Part shown: piece by piece, positions 8,042-15,503 of the stretch
How the letters are laid out: each line of letters opens with the position of its first letter
Numbering within the stretch: the first letter of the stretch is position 1
Assembly: GCA_016845445.1 (NCBI GenBank)
Contig: JAERSU010000064.1
Location: 1-32,595 of the forward strand
DNA from: Oceanospirillaceae bacterium
GTDB taxonomy: Bacteria; Pseudomonadota; Gammaproteobacteria; Pseudomonadales; Balneatricaceae
Reading direction: 5' to 3'
DNA: 32,595 nt
Position numbers and translations under genes: made by a program
Notes under the pieces: model-generated
The model's database searches: none
What the model was told of the DNA's origin: nothing
The model's input: only the letters and a program-made list of their open reading frames with translations

Positions 8042-8992
8042 CTAAAGGTAATTCACCCCTGGTAACACACAGAGCATTTCATACAATAAACCGGCGGCAG
8101 TCACTGAGGTAGCGCGGGTCTGATCAAAGGGTGGAGAAACCTCCACCAGATCACCGCCGATAATATCCAGGCCCTTACATCCACGTACAATTTCCATGCC
8201 TTGCGGCACCGTTAAGCCACCTATTTCGGCAGTCCCAGTACCTGGGGCATATGCTGGATCAAGGCCATCTATATCAAACGACAGGTATACCGGGCCACCA
8301 GCAACTTTTTCTCGCACCTCAGCCATTAAAGGCGTCAGGCTCTTGTGCCAGCATTCTTCGGCTTGCACCACACGAAAACCCTGCTGTTTGCCCCAGTCGT
8401 ATTCGTCCACACTGTAACCCGTACCCCGCAAGCCAATCTGTACCACGCGCTGACAATCCAATAATCCTTCTTCTACGGCTCGGCGGAACGGCGTCCCGTG
8501 CGCAATGGCCTCGCCAAACATATGCTCATTGACATCGGCATGGGCATCCACATGAACCACGCCTACAGGCCCATGCTTGGCGGCAATGGCACGCAGAATA
8601 GGCAATACAATGGTATGATCGCCACCAATGGTAATGGGCACGATATCTTCAGCTAGCACTTCCTTATAGAAGCCTTCAATGATGCCTATGCTCTTCTTAA
8701 GATCAAAAGTATTAATCGGCACATCACCAATGTCAGCAATGGTTAAACTATTGAATGGATCGGCTCCCGTAGATACATTAAAAGGCCTCAACATACGGCT
8801 TTCATCGCGAATCTCCCGTGGCGCTAGACGGGCTCCAGGGCGGTTAGAGGTACCAATATCCAAGGGCACACCAATGATGCCTACATCTAGGTGCTGATCG
8901 ATGTCCTTGGCCGGCAAGCGCATAAAGGTGCCTGGTCCACCAAAGCGTGGCATGTCATTGCCACCAAGTGGCTGGTAAAAGGTTTTTGTCAT
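8042..8992 (-). CDS. Ureohydrolase, guanidinobutyrase/guanidinopropionase-like
   Basis: A 316-residue agmatinase/arginase-superfamily enzyme with all binuclear Mn(II) ligands: GGDHT, VDAHAD and SFDIDGLDP. The N-terminus (QPLGGNDMPRFGG) and the segments TFRRAVEEGLLD-like, VVQAEECWHKSL and PVYLSFDIDGLDP are close to my recollection of Pseudomonas GbuA/GpuA rather than SpeB, so the likely reaction is hydrolysis of 4-guanidinobutyrate (giving GABA) or 3-guanidinopropionate (giving beta-alanine) plus urea. The ATG at 8992 with AAGGT 8 bases upstream is preferred to a TTG at 9016. It stands alone, between ychJ (convergent) and ald, without an obvious uptake or regulator gene of its own. Confidence 0.82.
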   Translation of the reverse strand: MTKTFYQPLGGNDMPRFGGPGTFMRLPAKDIDQHLDVGIIGVPLDIGTSNRPGARLAPREIRDESRMLRPFNVSTGADPFNSLTIADIGDVPINTFDLKKSIGIIEGFYKEVLAEDIVPITIGGDHTIVLPILRAIAAKHGPVGVVHVDAHADVNEHMFGEAIAHGTPFRRAVEEGLLDCQRVVQIGLRGTGYSVDEYDWGKQQGFRVVQAEECWHKSLTPLMAEVREKVAGGPVYLSFDIDGLDPAYAPGTGTAEIGGLTVPQGMEIVRGCKGLDIIGGDLVEVSPPFDQTRATSVTAAGLLYEMLCVLPGVNYL

Positions 8993-9087
8993 TGTTATTA
9001 CCTTGCAAGATTTCAATTGGGGTTACAGTGCCATAAAAATCTTATGATCGCTAGCAGTGCGGTGATGGTTACTTTGATTTTAAATTA

Positions 9088-9154
9088 AGCGGCGAATCTG
9101 GGCACGCCGCTACGGGCTTCCTGCCCTCTCGCGACATACATTACATCCATGTAA
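9088..9154. repeat. Cluster of three small inverted repeats
   Basis: In the 224-base gap between the ureohydrolase and ald, three inverted repeats are packed together: AGCGGCG/CGCCGCT (9088-9111), GGGC/GCCC (9114-9126) and TTACAT-CC-ATGTAA (9141-9154). The sequence between them is otherwise unremarkable. It resembles a dispersed intergenic element rather than a single terminator, but I cannot name the family. Confidence 0.4.
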
Positions 9155-9156
9155 AT

Positions 9157-9182
9157 AAAAAAGGGCCACTGAAAAGTGGCCC
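9157..9182 (-). terminator. Rho-independent terminator of ald
   Basis: Read on the minus strand, an 8-bp perfect stem (GGGCCACT / AGTGGCCC, loop TTTC) is followed directly by six T residues, 35 bases beyond the ald stop. Confidence 0.85.
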
Positions 9183-9216
9183 AAAACAATGCTAATCGGA
9201 GAAGCTTAACAGATGT

Positions 9217-10350
9217 TTAAGCAACCGCTTCCAGTTCCACACATACAGAAGCAGGATCAACAAATTCATACCCAAGGGCATCGGCAACGTGTTCGTTGGT
9301 TACCATGCCAGCGTGTACATTCAAACCTTCACGGAAGTGTACATCCTTGGCCAAAGCTGCGCGCCAACCCAGGTTGGCCAGCTTCAGAACGTAAGGTAGG
9401 GTGGCGTTGTTCAGAGCGTAGGTAGACGTCAAAGGTACGCCGCCTGGCATGTTGGCCACACAGTAGTGCACCACACCGTCAATTTCATAGGTAGGCTCTT
9501 CATGGGTAGTGGCGTGGGAAGTTTCAAAACAACCACCCTGATCGATAGCTACGTCTACCAGTACCGCGCCCTTCTTCATACCAGCAACCATTTCAGCAGT
9601 TACCAGCTTAGGTGCAGTGGCACCTGGAATTAACACAGAACCGATAACCAGATCCGCTTCGGCTACGTGCTTATCTAGGGCAGCTTTGGTGGAGTATACG
9701 GTCTTTACAGCACCGTTAAATTCCTGGTCAATGCGCACTAGGGCATCTTTGGAACGGTCCAGAACCACCACGTCAGCACGTTGACCAACGGCCATCTGTA
9801 CAGCGTTGGAACCAACCACACCGCCGCCGATTACGACAACCTTGGCAGGCTCAACACCTGGTACACCACCTAGCAGCATGCCACGACCGCCTTGGGTCTT
9901 CTCTAGGGCATGGCTACCAGCTTGGATAGACATACGACCAGCTACTTCAGACATGGGCGCCAATAGAGGCAGACCACCGCGAGGAGAAGTGATGGTTTCA
10001 TAAGCAATGCAGGTGGCACCGGACTTAACTAGGTCTTCGGTTTGGGCTGCATCTGGAGCTAGGTGAAGGTAAGTAAACAACAGTTGACCTTCACGTAACA
10101 TGGCACGTTCAACAGCTTGAGGCTCTTTCACCTTAACGATCATGTCTGCTTGCGCAAAAACATCTGCAGCGGTGGCAGCAATGCTAGCACCAGCAGCAAC
10201 ATAATCATCATCGGAAGCATTAATGCCCTGACCAGCATTGGTTTCCATCAGCACTTGATGGCCTGCAGCAACTAGTTCCTGCACACTTTCTGGTGTCAGG
10301 CCAACGCGGTTTTCACGATTCTTAATCTCTTTAGGTACACCAATCAACAT
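9217..10350 (-). CDS. ald: Alanine dehydrogenase
   Basis: A 377-residue NAD-dependent L-alanine dehydrogenase of normal length (reversible oxidative deamination of alanine to pyruvate and ammonia). Pyruvate/catalytic residues R15, K75 and H96 occupy the positions known in the family ([21 protein letters not shown]). The Rossmann motif [15 protein letters not shown] is near residue 170, and the DVAIDQGG segment carries the conserved aspartate. AAAGGAG lies 8 bases before the ATG. It is divergent from an Lrp-family gene, a common arrangement in which the regulator responds to alanine, and it has its own terminator. Confidence 0.95.
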   Translation of the reverse strand: MLIGVPKEIKNRENRVGLTPESVQELVAAGHQVLMETNAGQGINASDDDYVAAGASIAATAADVFAQADMIVKVKEPQAVERAMLREGQLLFTYLHLAPDAAQTEDLVKSGATCIAYETITSPRGGLPLLAPMSEVAGRMSIQAGSHALEKTQGGRGMLLGGVPGVEPAKVVVIGGGVVGSNAVQMAVGQRADVVVLDRSKDALVRIDQEFNGAVKTVYSTKAALDKHVAEADLVIGSVLIPGATAPKLVTAEMVAGMKKGAVLVDVAIDQGGCFETSHATTHEEPTYEIDGVVHYCVANMPGGVPLTSTYALNNATLPYVLKLANLGWRAALAKDVHFREGLNVHAGMVTNEHVADALGYEFVDPASVCVELEAVA

Positions 10351-10589
10351 GCCATGTTCTCCTTTAAATTAGTTGTGGGTCGGTAGTTGACATATTGGTA
10401 GTTTATACAAAGTTTTCAGAAATTATCTTGATATGTTTCGGCATTTTTGGCAAATTCAGGGAATATTATTGTTCAAAATCTGATTTATTCAATATTTTAT
10501 TTCACGCCATTTTGATCTTAAATCACCCCTGATAAAGATTTTTTTATGTCTGATCAGCAGTGGCAAAAAAAACTTATAAGGTATAGCAA
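10351..10589. promoter_or_regulatory. Divergent ald/lrp regulatory region
   Basis: A 239-base, strongly AT-rich gap between divergent ald and the Lrp-family gene. It contains A/T-tracts typical of Lrp-bound DNA (for example around 10480-10545) but no single palindrome I can defend as the operator. Confidence 0.45.
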
Positions 10590-11075
10590 ATGCAAGAAGT
10601 ACAAATCATCAACACCGAACTAGATGAATTCGATAAGAAAATCATTCGTGCCCTACAGGGCAACGGCAGGCTTACCAATGTCGAATTAGCCGAGCTTGCC
10701 AATCTATCCCCATCGGCATGCCACCGGCGCTTAAAAAGCTTATTAGAAGCGGATTATTTTGAAAAATTTACCGGTATCGTCAACCCAGCACGGTTTGGCT
10801 ATACGGGTACGGCCATTGTGTCTATGCGCCTTGATAACCAGCAAGAAGAATTATTTCAAGAATTTGAAGATGCGGTACGCACGGTGCCACAGGTAAAAGC
10901 CTGTTACCTTATGACCGGCGAATTTGACTACCAACTAACGGTAATCTACAAGGACACACAGCATTTTGAAGAGCTCTACTATAAGACCCTATTGCGTTTA
11001 CCGGGCGTCAATACGACCAAGACCCAGATGGTGTTACGCAAGGTGCACAACACCCAAGAGGTTCCCATCACCTAA
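10590..11075 (+). CDS. Lrp/AsnC-family regulator, probable regulator of ald
   Basis: A 161-residue Lrp-type protein: N-terminal HTH (about residues 12-60, with NVELAELANLSPSACHRRLKSL) and a C-terminal RAM/ACT-like ligand-binding domain (about 70-150). AAGG lies 8 bases before the ATG. The 239-base AT-rich intergenic region shared with ald is a suitable regulatory target. The stop codon is followed within 5 bases by a GGGGTCAGACCCC repeat. An alternative is a global Lrp role, but position argues for local control of alanine catabolism. Confidence 0.9.
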   Translation: MQEVQIINTELDEFDKKIIRALQGNGRLTNVELAELANLSPSACHRRLKSLLEADYFEKFTGIVNPARFGYTGTAIVSMRLDNQQEELFQEFEDAVRTVPQVKACYLMTGEFDYQLTVIYKDTQHFEELYYKTLLRLPGVNTTKTQMVLRKVHNTQEVPIT

Positions 11076-11079
11076 TATT

Positions 11080-11109
11080 GGGGTCAGACCCCATCCGGGG
11101 TCTGACCCC
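11080..11109. repeat. GGGGTCAGACCCC paired palindrome, copy 1
   Basis: Two palindromes, GGGGTCAGACCCC (11080-11092) and its reverse complement GGGGTCTGACCCC (11097-11109), are separated by 4 bases and so also form one long inverted repeat. The element sits between convergent lrp and the EamA gene; the EamA stop codon TGA (11084-11086) is inside it, and the last codons of that protein (GQTPDGV) are the repeat. Copies 2 and 3 are at 13949 and 18118. Confidence 0.85.
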
Positions 11110-11959
11110 GTTTTCTCCACCCAGCCAATAAAGACCCCCCGACAATCAACACACAAGCCCAGGCGATGTGCCAACTAGCTTGCGCCTGGCCAAAAGCGAG
11201 GAGCAATAACACTGAGATTAAAGGTGCAGCATAGGCCAGCACGCCCAATAGCGGTAGATTGCCATGCTTGACACCATAATCCCAAGCAAAGAAGGCCAAT
11301 CCCACAGGCCCAATGCCTAGACCGATGACACCGGCCCACTGCACGCCACTCAGAGGCCAAACGGTGGTTTCTAACTGCCAGTGTGCCACCAAGGCTAACA
11401 AGGCTGTGAGCAAGCAAAACCAGCCCACAGCATCCGTAGGCACTTGTTTAATAAACCGACTGGCTACCGAAAACCCCGACCATATAAAGGCACAGGCCAC
11501 AGCAAACAGATACCCGCTTAGGTATTGCCACTGAAAGTCAGCGCCCCCCTGGCCGACAATTAGATAACAACCCACCAAGGCCACTAGCGCACCTAGCAGA
11601 TGTTTAGCCAGCAGACGTTCCCCCGGTAGTAGGGAAGCAAACAGCACAATTAACAGAGGCCACATATAGGCGATAAGACTGGCTTCAACCACCGGTGCTT
11701 GGGCTAGAGCAACAAAATAACAGAAGTGATAAAGAAAATAAGCGCCCACTACCAGTACCCAGGCTTGCCACGGCTGGCGTAAATGCTGCAACCCCGCATG
11801 GCCCTGACGCAGCCAACGTACTAGCATCAATAAAAAAGCAATGGCAAAGGTCATGGCCATTAACTGCAGGGGTGGTATCTGCCCGCCTGTGAGGCTGGTA
11901 AACAAGGCTAACGCGCCCCATAGGACGATGGCCAGAAAGCCAATGAAAGTTGCATTCAT
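11084..11959 (-). CDS. EamA/DMT-family transporter 1
   Basis: A 291-residue integral membrane protein with about ten hydrophobic helices in two EamA halves (about residues 1-135 and 145-280), the build of drug/metabolite exporters such as YdcZ/RhaT-type permeases. The W-x-G-x-A start (FLAIVLWGALALF) and a second-half G-x-G-P-x-G-x-A-F-F segment are typical. The ATG at 11959 is preferred to a TTG at 11968; neither has a strong ribosome site. The C-terminal nine residues are encoded by the GGGGTCAGACCCC repeat. Substrate unknown; amino acid or metabolite efflux is the family norm. Confidence 0.85.
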   Translation of the reverse strand: MNATFIGFLAIVLWGALALFTSLTGGQIPPLQLMAMTFAIAFLLMLVRWLRQGHAGLQHLRQPWQAWVLVVGAYFLYHFCYFVALAQAPVVEASLIAYMWPLLIVLFASLLPGERLLAKHLLGALVALVGCYLIVGQGGADFQWQYLSGYLFAVACAFIWSGFSVASRFIKQVPTDAVGWFCLLTALLALVAHWQLETTVWPLSGVQWAGVIGLGIGPVGLAFFAWDYGVKHGNLPLLGVLAYAAPLISVLLLLAFGQAQASWHIAWACVLIVGGSLLAGWRKRGQTPDGV

Positions 11960-12082
11960 AATGAACAAATTGAATGATTACTCGATGCCGCCTAGGTTAC
12001 GATAGACTCGCGTAAATGTCTTGTGATTTTTAGCGAACAAGTTGCTGCTTTATGACCCAAGTATAGTTATCTTTCCCTATAG

Positions 12083-12134
12083 TTAATTGCCCCCAAAATT
12101 ATCCCTCTCTGCATAACTTAATTGCCCCCAAATT
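12083..12134 (+). repeat. Direct repeat TTAATTGCCCCCAAA, two copies
   Basis: TTAATTGCCCCCAAA occurs at 12083-12097 and again at 12118-12132, a 35-base period, with near-identical A/T-rich flanks. The copies could be regulator sites about three helical turns apart or the scar of a small mobile element. Confidence 0.6.
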
Positions 12135-12216
12135 TTCTTGCCTTAAAAGCCGTTTATTTTGTTTGTCCAGAGCCGCAAACAGGCCTATCTTTAGCGTCCG
12201 TTCTTTATCAATTTAG

Positions 12217-12273
12217 CAGCCAGCTAAAACATCGTTTAGCTGGCTGGGTGGGTAATCGTGTTAAGCACGATTA
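12217..12273 (+). promoter_or_regulatory. Two tandem hairpins in the leader of the second DMT gene
   Basis: Hairpin 1 has 12-bp perfect arms (CAGCCAGCTAAA at 12217-12228 and TTTAGCTGGCTG at 12235-12246, 6-base loop). Hairpin 2 has 8-bp perfect arms (TAATCGTG at 12253-12260 and CACGATTA at 12266-12273, 5-base loop). The last base of hairpin 2 is the first base of the AGGGGTG ribosome site, 5 bases before the ATG. No T-run follows either stem. This looks like a structured mRNA leader that could control translation; the first could instead be a protein-binding inverted repeat. Confidence 0.55.
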
Positions 12274-12283
12274 GGGGTGAGCC

Positions 12284-13249
12284 ATGGCTACACAATCTAG
12301 CTTTGAGTTTAACAATCCCAGAGGCATTGCTATGCTGGTCATAGGCTTGGCTCTGTTTGGCGTACAGGATGTACTCATCAAGATGCTTAGTGGCGACATA
12401 GCGGTCATGGAAGTCGTCTTCTTTCGCAGCCCCATTGCCCTGGTGGTTGCCTGGTGGGTGATTAAACGAGAGGGGGGCTGGCATTTATTACGCACCCGTA
12501 ATCCAGGGCTCATCATCCTCCGCGGACTCATCGGCTTAAGTTGCTACACTAGTTTTTATATGGCCTTAGCCATGCTGCCTTTAGCCGATGTCATTGTTAT
12601 TGTTTTCTCCGCCCCGTTATTTGTAGCGGCCTTTGCCATTCCCTTGCTGGGTGAGCGCTTGGACTTGTTGCGTAGCCTCGCAATTCTTGTTGGTTTCATC
12701 GGTGTGATCATTGCTATGAACCCAACGGGGGTGACCGACCCTGCCATTCTACTAGCGGTCTATTCGGCCATTTCCTATGCTGCACAGTCTGTATTAACGC
12801 GCAAATTAGGTGACTCTGAATCTGGTGGCTCACTGGCGTTTTGGCAATTAACCATCTTTTGGCTCGGCTCGGTGATTGCTGGCATTACCCTAGGCAGTGG
12901 CTGGTTACTGCAACCAGACAGCCACCCTTCACTGGCCTTCCTGTTACGAGCATGGACAGTACCAACCATGGAACAAGCCCAGTGGTTACTTATTATTGGC
13001 ATGATTGCTGGGGTGGGCTTCTATCTATTATCGCAAGCCTATCGCATTGGCGAAGCCAGTAGCATAGCGCCATTTGAATTTAGCGCCATCATCTGGGGAG
13101 TTTTGTGGGGCTTTATCTTTTGGAATCAGCTACCGGCTGCCAACATGTGGGCGGGCATGGCCTTGATTCTGGCCTCTGCTCTGTACCTACTTATGTATGA
13201 GAAGAAGCTGCAAAAACAACTGCAAGCAAGTCATGCCACAGCTAGTTAA
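12284..13249 (+). CDS. EamA/DMT-family transporter 2
   Basis: A 321-residue membrane protein with about ten transmembrane helices in two EamA repeats (about residues 12-145 and 155-305). The ALFGVQDVLIKML opening, the FFRSPIALVVAWW helix and the late GEASSIAPFEFSAIIWGVLWGF helix are typical of the S-adenosylmethionine/drug-metabolite exporter branch. The C-terminus is short and basic-polar (EKKLQKQLQ). A good AGGGGTG site precedes the ATG, directly behind a two-hairpin leader. It is convergent with the GntR gene, overlapping by 4 bases. Substrate unknown. Confidence 0.88.
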   Translation: MATQSSFEFNNPRGIAMLVIGLALFGVQDVLIKMLSGDIAVMEVVFFRSPIALVVAWWVIKREGGWHLLRTRNPGLIILRGLIGLSCYTSFYMALAMLPLADVIVIVFSAPLFVAAFAIPLLGERLDLLRSLAILVGFIGVIIAMNPTGVTDPAILLAVYSAISYAAQSVLTRKLGDSESGGSLAFWQLTIFWLGSVIAGITLGSGWLLQPDSHPSLAFLLRAWTVPTMEQAQWLLIIGMIAGVGFYLLSQAYRIGEASSIAPFEFSAIIWGVLWGFIFWNQLPAANMWAGMALILASALYLLMYEKKLQKQLQASHATAS

Positions 13250-13926
13250 TAGTCGTCTTCGCCTTTTAACAACTGTTCAGCCACCTGCATGACATCATCT
13301 AGGTGGCTGCCAACGGCCTTGCTTGCCGCCTGCCCATCTCCCGAACAAATGGCATCACAGATGGCCTGCATGTGCGCGGGACCACTGTACTGACGATTGC
13401 TACTGGATAGGGTTAAACGGCGCAAGCGACTAATGCGAGCATGGAAGCGCTGCACCACCTCCCACGCGATGTCATGGCCGGCTCCGCTAAAGATCAACTC
13501 ATAAAAATCACTGGTGGCATGATAGAGCTCCGTAGCGCTCATATCGGAGCGATCATTATTTAGGTGCTCTAACGCGGCGCGCAAACTCTTGGCCAGTTCA
13601 ACGCTGATATTTTCGGCACAGGCTTGGGCTGCAGCCATTTCCAGCATGCGGCGGATTTCATAGATTTGCTTGGCTTCCTTCCAATACAAATAGGCCACTA
13701 TGGGCCCACGGTTGGGCAGAATTTGCACCAAACCCTCGGCTTCCAAATAGCGAATGGTTTCACGAATCACCGTACGGCTAACCCCTAGCTGATCACACAG
13801 AGGCCGCTCAACCAGGCGTTCACCAGGCTTAAAATGCCCTTCTATAATGGCTTCACGCATACGCTCCTGTACCTGATCACGCAGGGTTACGGGCTGAAAA
13901 TCTATTTTATCTAGGCCTTTGCTCAT
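13246..13926 (-). CDS. GntR-family (FCD) regulator of the flavin-monooxygenase operon
   Basis: A 226-residue regulator with an N-terminal winged helix (about residues 15-80, LCDQLGVSRTVIRETIRYLEAEGLVQ) and an FCD effector domain (about 90-220) with family metal-site residues (YHATSDFYELIF, HMQAICDAI, SHLDDVM). The frame is open to 13989, but the upstream codons are only the translation of a GGGGTC repeat; the ATG at 13926 has GAAGGAC immediately upstream and is chosen. It is divergent from the DUF1185-hydrolase-monooxygenase operon, whose promoter carries a perfect 16-bp palindrome. It most likely represses that operon until a substrate or intermediate binds. Confidence 0.9.
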   Translation of the reverse strand: MSKGLDKIDFQPVTLRDQVQERMREAIIEGHFKPGERLVERPLCDQLGVSRTVIRETIRYLEAEGLVQILPNRGPIVAYLYWKEAKQIYEIRRMLEMAAAQACAENISVELAKSLRAALEHLNNDRSDMSATELYHATSDFYELIFSGAGHDIAWEVVQRFHARISRLRRLTLSSSNRQYSGPAHMQAICDAICSGDGQAASKAVGSHLDDVMQVAEQLLKGEDDY

Positions 13927-13948
13927 TTGTCCTTCCATAATCGCAATA

Positions 13949-13976
13949 GGGGTTTGACCCCATGGGGTCAGACCCC
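13949..13976. repeat. GGGGTCAGACCCC paired palindrome, copy 2
   Basis: GGGGTTTGACCCC (13949-13961, one change from the consensus) and GGGGTCAGACCCC (13964-13976) lie in the leader of the GntR gene, 23 bases before its ATG. The flank ACCCCAATGTGCCA resembles the flank of copy 3 (ACCCCAAAGTGCCA), so the repeat extends beyond the palindrome. Confidence 0.85.
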
Positions 13977-14033
13977 AATGTGCCAACATTGTATCTTAAA
14001 GCGACATCTTATAGCAGTTTTCAAAACAACTTA

Positions 14034-14061
14034 TTGACAACTTTGTATTATGGTATACCAT
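14034..14061 (+). promoter_or_regulatory. Sigma-70-like promoter of the flavin-monooxygenase operon
   Basis: A consensus -35 TTGACA (14034-14039) and TACCAT as -10 (14056-14061) are 16 bases apart. The -10 lies inside the palindrome at 14048-14063, so a bound regulator would block RNA polymerase. Confidence 0.65.
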
Positions 14062-14063
14062 AA
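14048..14063. promoter_or_regulatory. Putative GntR operator TTATGGTATACCATAA
   Basis: A perfect 16-bp palindrome, extending to 20 bases (14045-14066) with outer matches GT/AC, 27 bases before the first gene of the operon and between it and the divergent GntR gene. The GGTATACC centre is of the type bound by FCD-GntR proteins. It differs from the GTATAC-N-GTATAC sites further right, implying a separate regulator. Confidence 0.75.
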
Positions 14064-14089
14064 CACCAAATTAATTTGGAGACCATCTA

Positions 14090-14692
14090 ATGCCTGCACA
14101 AATTCGCAAAACTTTACTACACGTTGAAGAGACCTTCATTGAAGGTGGCAAAGCAGCGGCAACCCCACTAAAAATGGTGGCGGCCATCGCTATTATTAAG
14201 AATCCATGGGCCGGCCAAGGGTTTGTAGAAGATTTGCGCCCCGCCATCTTGGACTGCGCGCCAGGCCTAGGCGAGCTACTTACCAAGATGATCATCGACA
14301 ATGTAGGCGGTGGCGACAAGGTAGAAGGTTATGGCAAAGCGGCCATTGTTGGTTTAAACGGTGAAGTGGAACATGCTTCTGGTTTGATTCACACCCTGCG
14401 CTTTGGCAATCATTATCGCGAAGCCGTGGGAGCAAAATCCTACCTGTCATTTACCAATATTCGTGGTGGCGCCAACACATCACTGCAAATCCCCTTGATG
14501 GATAAAAACGATGCTGGCCGTCGTAGTCACTACCTCACCATACAACTGGCCATCCCTGATGCACCGGCAGATGATGAAATCGTTGTGGCTTTGGGTGCCT
14601 CCGTCGGTGGCCGCCCCCATCACCGCATTGGTGACCGTTATCAAGATTTAAAGGAAATGGGACATGATCTCGACAACCCTGCTGCCGTGTAA
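14090..14692 (+). CDS. 'Amino acid synthesis family' protein (DUF1185, PF06684)
   Basis: A 200-residue soluble protein that I recognise as the DUF1185 / amino-acid-synthesis family by its IRKTLLHVEETFIEGG start and its central GKAAIVGLNGEVEHAS and late LGASVGGRPHHRIGDRY segments. Length is normal. The catalytic activity of the family is not established to my knowledge. GGAG lies 8 bases before the ATG. It is the first gene after the regulated promoter and overlaps the hydrolase gene by 29 bases, so it is translationally linked to the hydrolase and monooxygenase and probably acts on the same pathway. Confidence 0.82.
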   Translation: MPAQIRKTLLHVEETFIEGGKAAATPLKMVAAIAIIKNPWAGQGFVEDLRPAILDCAPGLGELLTKMIIDNVGGGDKVEGYGKAAIVGLNGEVEHASGLIHTLRFGNHYREAVGAKSYLSFTNIRGGANTSLQIPLMDKNDAGRRSHYLTIQLAIPDAPADDEIVVALGASVGGRPHHRIGDRYQDLKEMGHDLDNPAAV

Positions 14693-15503
14693 GGGCTATG
14701 GTCAACTAGGGGTACGTATTGCTGGCCCAGAAGCTGGTGAGCCCCTAGTATTGATCCATGGCGTTGGTATGCAATCCAAGGCCTGGTACCCACAACTTGA
14801 GGCGTTACAAGAGCACTACCGGGTTTATGCCGTGGATATGCCCGGCCATGGCCAATCAAGTCGCTTGAGTGATTCTAACGAGCTGGCAAGACTGCCTGAA
14901 TACATCAGTTGGTTTGACGCTGTTCTAGACTGCCTTAATCTACAGCAGGTGAATTTAGCTGGCCATTCCATGGGGGCTGTTATAGCAGCCACCTATGCTA
15001 GCACCCATGCACAACGCATCAAGCGGGTTGCCCTAGTTAATTGCATTTATCAGCGCCCTCAAGCTGCCACACAAGCCGTGCAGGCTAGAGCAGCTAGCAT
15101 TCGGGCGGGTAACATGGATGTGAGTACGCCGTTGCAACGTTGGTTCCGTGACACCCCCGAAGAACAACGCCTAGCCGAGCAGGTAGGTAATTGGTTAAGC
15201 TCTGTTGACATGCAGGGTTACGGCACCGCCTACACGGCGTTTGCCCATAGTGATGATACCTTTGCCGGCAATTTAAATCGCATTAGCGCCCCACTGTTAG
15301 CCATAACCGGTGACGGTGACCCTAACTCTACCGATGCTATGTCGATGGCCTTGGCCCAACAAGCACAGGATGGAGAAGCAGTGATTATTAAGGATCACCG
15401 CCATATGATAAATATAACCGCACCCGAGAGAGTCAACGCCGAACTAACCCGCTGGTTAGCAAGACCGATAAACCCCGTAACCAGCATCGGAGAACGCCCA
15501 TGA
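14664..15503 (+). CDS. Alpha/beta-fold hydrolase
   Basis: A 279-residue alpha/beta hydrolase. Oxyanion-hole motif IHGVGM near residue 31, nucleophile S102 in AGHSMGA, probable acid D217 or D219 (ITGDGDPNS) and catalytic H247 (DHRHMINI). No signal peptide. The ATG at 14664 has AAGGAA upstream and overlaps the DUF1185 gene by 29 bases; its stop overlaps the monooxygenase start as ATGA. In similar clusters (for example trigonelline degradation) such a hydrolase cleaves the amide or enamine formed after oxygenase ring opening. Here this role is inferred. Confidence 0.88.
   Translation: MISTTLLPCKGYGQLGVRIAGPEAGEPLVLIHGVGMQSKAWYPQLEALQEHYRVYAVDMPGHGQSSRLSDSNELARLPEYISWFDAVLDCLNLQQVNLAGHSMGAVIAATYASTHAQRIKRVALVNCIYQRPQAATQAVQARAASIRAGNMDVSTPLQRWFRDTPEEQRLAEQVGNWLSSVDMQGYGTAYTAFAHSDDTFAGNLNRISAPLLAITGDGDPNSTDAMSMALAQQAQDGEAVIIKDHRHMINITAPERVNAELTRWLARPINPVTSIGERP

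Larger units (their letters stand above)
11960..12283. other. Intergenic region with direct repeats and a structured leader
   Basis: This 324-base gap between two divergent EamA transporters has no gene I can support. It contains a direct repeat (12083-12134) and two tandem perfect hairpins (12217-12273) ending at the Shine-Dalgarno of the rightward gene; both are described separately. Confidence 0.6.

Noticed and set aside
12217-12273. Tandem hairpins as a guanidine-II (mini-ykkC) riboswitch
   Set aside because: That class needs two stem-loops with ACGR terminal loops; the loops here are ACATCG and TTAAG, so the motif does not match.
12236-12531. Antisense open frames opposite the second DMT gene
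   Set aside because: Several overlapping frames occur opposite a clear membrane-protein gene, without ribosome sites or family motifs; they are shadows of its codon pattern.
13927-13989. N-terminal extension of the GntR protein (MLAHWGLTPWGQTP)
   Set aside because: It is the translation of the GGGGTC repeat; a proper Shine-Dalgarno sequence precedes the ATG at 13926.
14048-14063. Fourth member of the GTATAC-N-GTATAC operator set
   Set aside because: Its centre is GGTATACC with even symmetry and different arms, and it has its own adjacent GntR gene, so it is treated as a separate operator.
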